Shown here in pieces: positions 47,153 to 51,711 of a stretch of 51,711 nt of DNA. Below the pieces are notes generated by a model that saw only the letters and a list, made by a program, of their open reading frames with translations, had not been told where the DNA came from and ran no database searches. The stretch is from NCBI GenBank assembly GCA_937934165.1, contig CALGZX010000028.1, positions 1 through 51,711 on the forward strand. Direction: 5' to 3'. Numbering within the stretch: position 1 is the stretch's first letter; every line of letters begins with the position of its first letter. This DNA comes from an uncultured Collinsella sp. (lineage in GTDB: Bacteria; Actinomycetota; Coriobacteriia; Coriobacteriales; Coriobacteriaceae). Position numbers and translations under genes: made by a program.

Positions 47153-49624
47153 ATGGAATCGTTGTACCGAAAGTATCGCCCGCTCACCTTCGACTCCGTG
47201 GTGGGCCAGCAGCATATCGTCTCGACGCTCGAGCACGCCATCACCGAGGGGCGCCTTTCCCACGCCTACCTGTTCTGCGGACCGCGCGGCACGGGCAAGA
47301 CCACCATGGCGCGCATTCTGGCCAAGGCGCTGCTGTGCCGCAATGCGGAGGCGGCGCGCGCCGAGGGTGCAAGCGGCTGCATGCCCGACGGTACTTGCGA
47401 GGAGTGCGAGCTCATTGCCGAGGGTAACCACCCCGATGTCTACGAGCTCGATGCCGCCTCCCGCACGGGCGTGGACAATGTGCGCGAGGAAATCATCAAC
47501 TCCGTCAACTTTGCCCCGGTGCGCGGCAAGTACAAGATCTATATCATCGACGAGGTCCACATGCTCACGACGGCGGCGTCCAACGCGCTGCTCAAGACGC
47601 TTGAGGAGCCGCCGGCGCACGTGATCTTTGTTCTGTGCACCACCGACCCGCAAAAGATTCTGGAGACCATCCTCTCGCGCTGCCAGCGCTTCGATTTCCA
47701 CCGCATCGGCAACGAGGATATCGAGCATCGCCTGTCCTACGTGTGCGAGCAGGAGGGCTTCGATTACGACGACGAGGCGCTCGCCATCGTGGCGCGCCAT
47801 GCCAAGGGCGGCATGCGCGACGCGCTCTCCACGCTGGAGCAGCTGAGCGTCTTTGGCAACGGTTCTGTGCATGCGGACGACGCCCGCTCGCTTTTGGGCG
47901 AGGTTTCGGACCAGATCCTGGGCGAGTTTGCCCGCGCCATCGCCGATCGCGATGTTGCCGAGCTCTATGGACTGATCCGTGCGCAGGTCGAGGAAGGAAA
48001 CGACCTGCTGGAGCTGACGCGCGACCTGGTGGCGCATGTGCGTGACGTGTATGTTGCCTGCGTTGCCGGTGCCCGTGCCGAGTTGTTTGAGGGCGGCTCC
48101 GAGCAGGCCGAGGCGCTTGCTGCCGAGGCCGCTGCCTTTGGCGAGCATCCTGCCGACCGCCTGGCTCGTGTGCTGACAGTGCTCGACGATGCCGCACTGG
48201 AGATGAGGGGCGCGAGCGACGTGCGCCTGGTGCTCGAGATTGCCTGCACGCGTCTGGCGCGTCCCGATGCTGATTTAACGATTGAGGCATTGGCTGAGCG
48301 CGTGGCACGCCTGGAGGCCATGGTTGCCAACGCCGCCGTGCCGGCGAGCGTGGCTGCTGCTCAGGCCGCCGCGCCTGCAGCATCCGTACTCGCTGCTGCC
48401 CAACAGCCGACGCTCATTTCGGGCGCCCGCGCTGCCGCCCCGGCGGCATCCGCTGCCCCCGCTGCTGCGTCCGCGCGCCAGGGCGGTATGCCTTGGGACC
48501 GTGGTGCTGCCGCTCCGACGGCTCAGCCTGCGCCCCGTTCTGCGTCCGTGTCAGCTTCCAAGCCTGCAGCGCCTGCACCTCAGCCTGCGCCGGCTCCGAC
48601 GCCTCAGCCCGTTGCGGCCCCCGCGCCTGCCACCGCTCCGGCACCTAAGCCCCAGTCCAACAACGCCGCCCAGGTTGCCGCCGCCGGTGCCGCCGAGACG
48701 CCCGCGGTCGAGGATGCCGGAGAGCTGCAGCGCAAATGGGCCGAGGTTGTCGAGCGTGTCAAGGCACGTCAGGCTTCCTACGCAGGGCTTTTGCTCAACG
48801 CCCGCGCCACGGCCGACGACGGCTCCAAGCTCACGGTCTCGTTCCCCGCGGGTTCGACTTTTGCCATTAAGATGCTCGGCCGCGCTGACACGCAGTCGGT
48901 GGTCCTGCCGACGGTCTGCGCGGTCTTCGGTCGTCGTACCGTCGACTATGTCCTGGATGGGGGTGGCACGCCGGCTCCTCAACATGAGGAGCATTCTCCA
49001 TCTGCACGGGCTGCGGCATCTGCGGACCCGCAACCCGTGTCCTCGGCGGCCCCTGCATCCTCGAGCGCCAGCGCGCCGCAGCAGCAAGCGACACCGGTAG
49101 CGGCATCGACCCCGTCGGCGCCTAAGCCCGCGGCGCCCAAACCGGCTGCTTCGATACCCGTGTCCAAGCCCGCTTCGCCCGCGCCCAAGTCGTCTGACCT
49201 GGGCAAAGCCCCCTGGCTACGCTCCGATAACCCCGCCGGCGCTCCTGCCACGGGTAAGCTCCCGACCGAGCCCGCGCCCCGAGCGCCCGAGCGCGCGTCC
49301 GCTCCCAAGGCTCAGCCTGTCGCGCCGTGGGAATCCGAGCAGGTGCCCTACGACGACGCTATGGTCGGCGGCTTCGACGGCGATGCGAGCGGGGACGATC
49401 TGCCTCCGTTCGACGTGCCGGGTGCGGCGTCCGCGCCCAAGTCCGCTGCAACTGCCCCCAAAGAGGAGGACGCTCCTGCAGCTCCTTGGGAGTCCAACCC
49501 CGGTGCGGGCAGCCCCTTCGGCCATCAGGGTGCAGCCCCGAGCATCCCGCAGACCGAGGACGAGGCCAAAGCCCTCATCCGCAGCGTCTTCGGTCAGGCC
49601 ACCATCTTCAAGCCGGTGGAGTAG
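47153..49624 (+). CDS. dnaX: DNA polymerase III subunits gamma and tau
   Basis: Clamp-loader ATPase of the replicase. The 823-aa product has YRPLTFDSVVGQQ, Walker A GPRGTGKTT (43-51), the zinc-binding cysteines around 62-85 and IYIIDEVHML, then the clamp-loader domains to about 370. The long C-terminal part is Ala/Pro-rich and disordered, as in actinobacterial tau. No strong slippery heptamer for a gamma frameshift was noticed. ATG 47153 follows GGGGGAGC; the frame reaches upstream to 46934 but without family sequence. A YbaB-recR pair follows, a conserved order. Confidence 0.95.
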   Translation: MESLYRKYRPLTFDSVVGQQHIVSTLEHAITEGRLSHAYLFCGPRGTGKTTMARILAKALLCRNAEAARAEGASGCMPDGTCEECELIAEGNHPDVYELDAASRTGVDNVREEIINSVNFAPVRGKYKIYIIDEVHMLTTAASNALLKTLEEPPAHVIFVLCTTDPQKILETILSRCQRFDFHRIGNEDIEHRLSYVCEQEGFDYDDEALAIVARHAKGGMRDALSTLEQLSVFGNGSVHADDARSLLGEVSDQILGEFARAIADRDVAELYGLIRAQVEEGNDLLELTRDLVAHVRDVYVACVAGARAELFEGGSEQAEALAAEAAAFGEHPADRLARVLTVLDDAALEMRGASDVRLVLEIACTRLARPDADLTIEALAERVARLEAMVANAAVPASVAAAQAAAPAASVLAAAQQPTLISGARAAAPAASAAPAAASARQGGMPWDRGAAAPTAQPAPRSASVSASKPAAPAPQPAPAPTPQPVAAPAPATAPAPKPQSNNAAQVAAAGAAETPAVEDAGELQRKWAEVVERVKARQASYAGLLLNARATADDGSKLTVSFPAGSTFAIKMLGRADTQSVVLPTVCAVFGRRTVDYVLDGGGTPAPQHEEHSPSARAAASADPQPVSSAAPASSSASAPQQQATPVAASTPSAPKPAAPKPAASIPVSKPASPAPKSSDLGKAPWLRSDNPAGAPATGKLPTEPAPRAPERASAPKAQPVAPWESEQVPYDDAMVGGFDGDASGDDLPPFDVPGAASAPKSAATAPKEEDAPAAPWESNPGAGSPFGHQGAAPSIPQTEDEAKALIRSVFGQATIFKPVE

Positions 49625-49645
49625 CTGTACGGGCGGGTATACTGC

Positions 49646-50119
49646 TCAAGAAGAGATCTCTTTGTCCGGGCGCATCTGTATTTCGGACATGTGCAACGTA
49701 GCGCCGCGTATATCGCATTCGAGCAGACAGGTGCGTGACGGTTGGCCTAGGATGCTGAGGTCGATACGATACGTCGCATGGCTGTCCGTGTGCTCGACTT
49801 GCTCGGCGTTGACGGTTGCTCCGATTGTCAAAAAAGAGCCTAGTTCGGCATCGACAATCTTGGAGTCCTTTATCTTGACCTTGAACTCTTGGTAGAGGGA
49901 CGGGCTGTTGTAGTAAATGGTTCGAGTTCCGTCGGTGCACTCATCGGTCGCTTCCCATTTGACGACGGGCTGGTCCGAGCTGGCTATCAGCAGCTCTGCT
50001 CCAAAGGCTATAGCATGGGTGATGATAACCAGCAATGCCCAGCCGACAAAGAGATAGAGAACCACATATGCAGCGGGGTGTTTTGAGCGGATGTTTTGGA
50101 GCACGTCGGGGGCATTCAT
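49646..50119 (-). CDS. Hypothetical single-span membrane protein
   Basis: The 157-aa product MNAPDVLQNIRSKHPAAYVV has one hydrophobic stretch (about 18-38, VVLYLFVGWALLVIITHAIAFG) and a soluble domain of about 110 residues with beta-strand character. ATG 50119 has GGAGGTG 4 nt before it. It is read against the flow of dnaX and ybaB and splits the usual dnaX-ybaB-recR order. Not recognised. Confidence 0.55.
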   Translation of the reverse strand: MNAPDVLQNIRSKHPAAYVVLYLFVGWALLVIITHAIAFGAELLIASSDQPVVKWEATDECTDGTRTIYYNSPSLYQEFKVKIKDSKIVDAELGSFLTIGATVNAEQVEHTDSHATYRIDLSILGQPSRTCLLECDIRGATLHMSEIQMRPDKEISS

Positions 50120-50459
50120 GGGGCACCTCCAAATTGCTATCCATGGCAATCAAATTATACCCTGCCGCCATGTGCGCCGCCTCGAGTAGTGGCTCGGCAT
50201 TTAGCCATTTAGTGGGACGCATAAAATGTCGGATTCCGGCTCTACAAGATTTAGCTTTCAATATTATGCAGATGCGAATTATTCAACTTTGCATAATCTT
50301 TGGGTGCAGCTTGCACTCCAGGACATGTATATCGACTGAGGGAACACGTCCGCCCCGCTCGCTGGCCCCGCGCCGTGGTACGATTTTTGAGTTTGAAAGT
50401 CCCGCCGTGCTCCGGCTGCCCTTGCAGCTCGGCGTGCGGCCGCACGTAAAGGAGCCATC
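50120..50459 (+). other. Intergenic stretch before the YbaB gene
   Basis: About 340 nt without a gene. ATTATGCA (50263-50270) and TGCATAAT (50290-50297) form an inverted repeat. AAAGGAGC (50449-50456) is the YbaB ribosome-binding site. No SRP RNA motif is seen although that RNA often lies near dnaX. Confidence 0.4.
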
Positions 50460-50780
50460 ATGGCCGGTATGAACATGCAGCAGATGATGAAGCAGGCTCG
50501 CAAGATGCAGGAGCAGCTTGCCGCCGCGCAGGAGAATCTCAAGTCCCAGACCGTCGACGCCTCTGCCGGCGGCGGCATGGTCAAGGTGACCGTTAACGGC
50601 GAGATGGAGCTCGTCAACCTCACTATTGACCCCGATGCCCTCGATCCCGAGGACGTCGATATGCTGCAGGACATGATCATGGCTGCCGTCAACGAGGCCG
50701 TCCGCGGCGTCAACGAGCTTGCTAACAAGCAGATGGGCGCCATCACCGGCGGCCTCAACATCCCGGGCATGCCGTTCTAA
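50460..50780 (+). CDS. YbaB/EbfC family nucleoid-associated protein
   Basis: Small DNA-binding dimer conserved beside recR. The 106-aa product MAGMNMQQMMKQARKMQEQL is Met/Gln-rich at the N-terminus (helix), then the beta-sheet core VTVNGEMELVNLTIDPDALD and a helix LQDMIMAAVNEAVRGVNELANKQM ending in a Gly-rich tail. Length and order (dnaX, ybaB, recR) are standard. Confidence 0.93.
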   Translation: MAGMNMQQMMKQARKMQEQLAAAQENLKSQTVDASAGGGMVKVTVNGEMELVNLTIDPDALDPEDVDMLQDMIMAAVNEAVRGVNELANKQMGAITGGLNIPGMPF

Positions 50781-50793
50781 GACACGCATATAT

Positions 50794-51390
50794 ATGAGTG
50801 CGAATCACAGTCTGCAAAAACTGCTCGATGAGCTGGGCCGTCTGCCGGGCATTGGTCCCAAGTCGGCCCAGCGCATCGCCTATTACCTGCTCGAGGCCGA
50901 TGCCGAGGAGGCCCGCCGCCTGGCCGAGGCCATCCTGGAGGTCAAGCAGGAGGTCCACTTTTGCAGCCGTTGCTTTAACTACGCCACGGCCGACGAGTGC
51001 TCCATCTGCCAGGACCCGATGCGCGATACCACTCGTATTTGCGTGGTGGGCGAGCCGCGCGACGTCCAGGCAATCGAGCGCACGGGCAGCTACCATGGCC
51101 TGTACCATGTGCTGGGCGGCGTGATCAGCCCCATGGACAAGATTGGCCCTGAGCAGCTGCACATCCGCGAGCTGCTGGCGCGTCTGGGTCACGAGGATAT
51201 CCATGAGGTCATCATCGCCACCAACCCCAACATCGAGGGCGAGACCACGGCGAGCTATCTGGCCCGTACCATCAAGCCGTTGGGCGTCGAGGTGTCGCGT
51301 CTGGCAAGCGGCCTTCCCGTGGGCGGCGACTTGGAGTATGCCGACGAGCTTACGCTTGGCCGCGCCATCGAGGCCCGTCGCGCGATTTAG
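50794..51390 (+). CDS. recR: Recombination protein RecR
   Basis: Acts with RecF and RecO to load RecA at single-strand gaps. The 198-aa product starts HSLQKLLDELGRLPGIGPKSAQRIAYYLL (helix-hairpin-helix region), then a four-cysteine zinc finger, CSRC (57-60) and CSIC (69-72), and a Toprim domain with VVGEPRDVQAIERTG and ATNPNIEGETTASYLAR. ATG 50794 lies 13 nt after the ybaB stop without a strong ribosome-binding site, so coupling is likely. Confidence 0.96.
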   Translation: MSANHSLQKLLDELGRLPGIGPKSAQRIAYYLLEADAEEARRLAEAILEVKQEVHFCSRCFNYATADECSICQDPMRDTTRICVVGEPRDVQAIERTGSYHGLYHVLGGVISPMDKIGPEQLHIRELLARLGHEDIHEVIIATNPNIEGETTASYLARTIKPLGVEVSRLASGLPVGGDLEYADELTLGRAIEARRAI

Positions 51391-51427
51391 GTGGCGAGCC
51401 TGCTCCTGCCGTATGTTTTCCTCGCGA

Positions 51428-51457
51428 CGCACGGGGTAGTCATAATTTCCCCGTGCG
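51428..51457. terminator. Palindrome after recR with GGGTAGTCATAA core
   Basis: CGCACGGGG (51428-51436) and CCCCGTGCG (51449-51457) are perfect complements around TAGTCATAATTT. It shares its core with the degenerate site at 13409-13434, and may act as terminator after recR although no T-run follows. Confidence 0.5.
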
Positions 51458-51595
51458 ACTGTGAGTTTGTTGTGCAACAAAGATGCTTCGTATCCGCTTA
51501 TCGCATGGATGCTTCCGCTCGCATCCTTAATTTGCCCATTCGTTGCGCGACCTTTTGGGTTCGCTGATACACTCAAATATGGATTTGAATGAATG

Positions 51596-51623
51596 CGCCG
51601 CTTCTGAGCGGCGTGTTTTTCTT
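51596..51623 (+). terminator. Intrinsic terminator
   Basis: CGCCGCT (51596-51602) pairs with AGCGGCG (51607-51613), followed by TGTTTTTCTT. What it terminates is not seen; it precedes four more hairpins. Confidence 0.75.
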
Positions 51624-51625
51624 CA

Positions 51626-51706
51626 AGACTTTAGTCTGCTGGCCGCGCAGCGGCCAGCTTTAAACCACCCGCTACGCGGGTGGAGACAAACGGCTTTACA
51701 AAGCCG
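51626..51706. repeat. Four tandem hairpins at the window edge
   Basis: AGACT-TT-AGTCT (51626-51637), CTGGCCGC-GCA-GCGGCCAG (51639-51657), CCACCCGC-TAC-GCGGGTGG (51665-51683) and CGGCTTT-AC-AAAGCCG (51691-51706). The last three have 7-8 bp stems and tight 2-3 nt loops. Such runs occur at the ends of IS200/IS605-type elements, and could also be a structured RNA. The window ends 5 nt later. Confidence 0.6.
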
Positions 51707-51711
51707 CCCCT

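Noticed and set aside
50150..50459. SRP (4.5S) RNA gene between dnaX and ybaB
   Set aside because: The conserved GGAA/GGAAGCAGC domain is not visible and the longest inverted repeat is only 8 bp.

Overview
The window looks like chromosome of a GC-rich, AGGAGG-type Shine-Dalgarno bacterium of the Actinomycetota, most probably class Coriobacteriia (Collinsella-like). The basis is the gene content: an actinobacterial kinase/FHA/phosphatase/RodA-PBP operon, a DUF5692 membrane protein next to a GltD-like iron-sulfur flavoprotein, mannose-family PTS genes with a DUF956 gene, and intergenic DNA crowded with GGGGAC-type palindromes. This assignment is inference; no 16S gene is present.

Layout. 1-6190: ribosomal protein genes rplC-rplD-rplW-rplB-rpsS-rplV-rpsC-rplP-rpmC-rpsQ-rplN-rplX, with a structured 337-nt leader before rplC, a leader before rplB, and a strong terminator after rplX where rplE would normally follow. 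6190-10300: a Gfo/Idh/MocA oxidoreductase with a DeoR regulator, then two unrelated predicted membrane-anchored proteins framed by three copies of one palindrome. 10336-16542: clpB, a small Pro/Ala-rich protein, an AAA_14/DUF4143-type ATPase whose promoter sits inside an inverted repeat, and an anchored envelope protein. 16665-22000: TetR and DUF5692 genes divergent from a 925-aa FAD/4Fe-4S oxidoreductase, with two perfect TetR-type operators between, then an orphan hypA. 22000-25760: a mannose-family PTS operon (IIAB, IIC, IID) plus DUF956.

25984-29328: tRNA-Arg(CCT) with an insertion at its 3' end, bounded by 118-bp direct repeats. It carries an EcoRII-like restriction-modification pair and the stump of an ATPase gene fronted by three 17-bp repeats at an exact 34-bp period. 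29703-35605: a sugar locus with a TIM-barrel epimerase, PTS EIIBC, DeoR regulator, AlsE/Rpe-like epimerase, RpiB-like isomerase and a LacI repressor. Matching GGTTAA operators lie before the epimerase gene and before the repressor gene.

35914-46283 (minus strand): an operon read as a multi-membrane-span kinase, FhaA, FhaB, PP2C phosphatase, a RodA-PBP fusion and PknB with PASTA repeats. It is laid out like the mycobacterial fhaA-fhaB-pstP-rodA-pbpA-pknA-pknB operon, but rodA and pbpA are one gene and a different kinase stands first. It should couple peptidoglycan synthesis to Ser/Thr phosphorylation. 46321-51390: a YcxB-like membrane protein, dnaX, a small membrane protein, a YbaB/EbfC gene and recR. 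The last 90 bases are four tandem hairpins that look like the edge of a mobile element or structured RNA.
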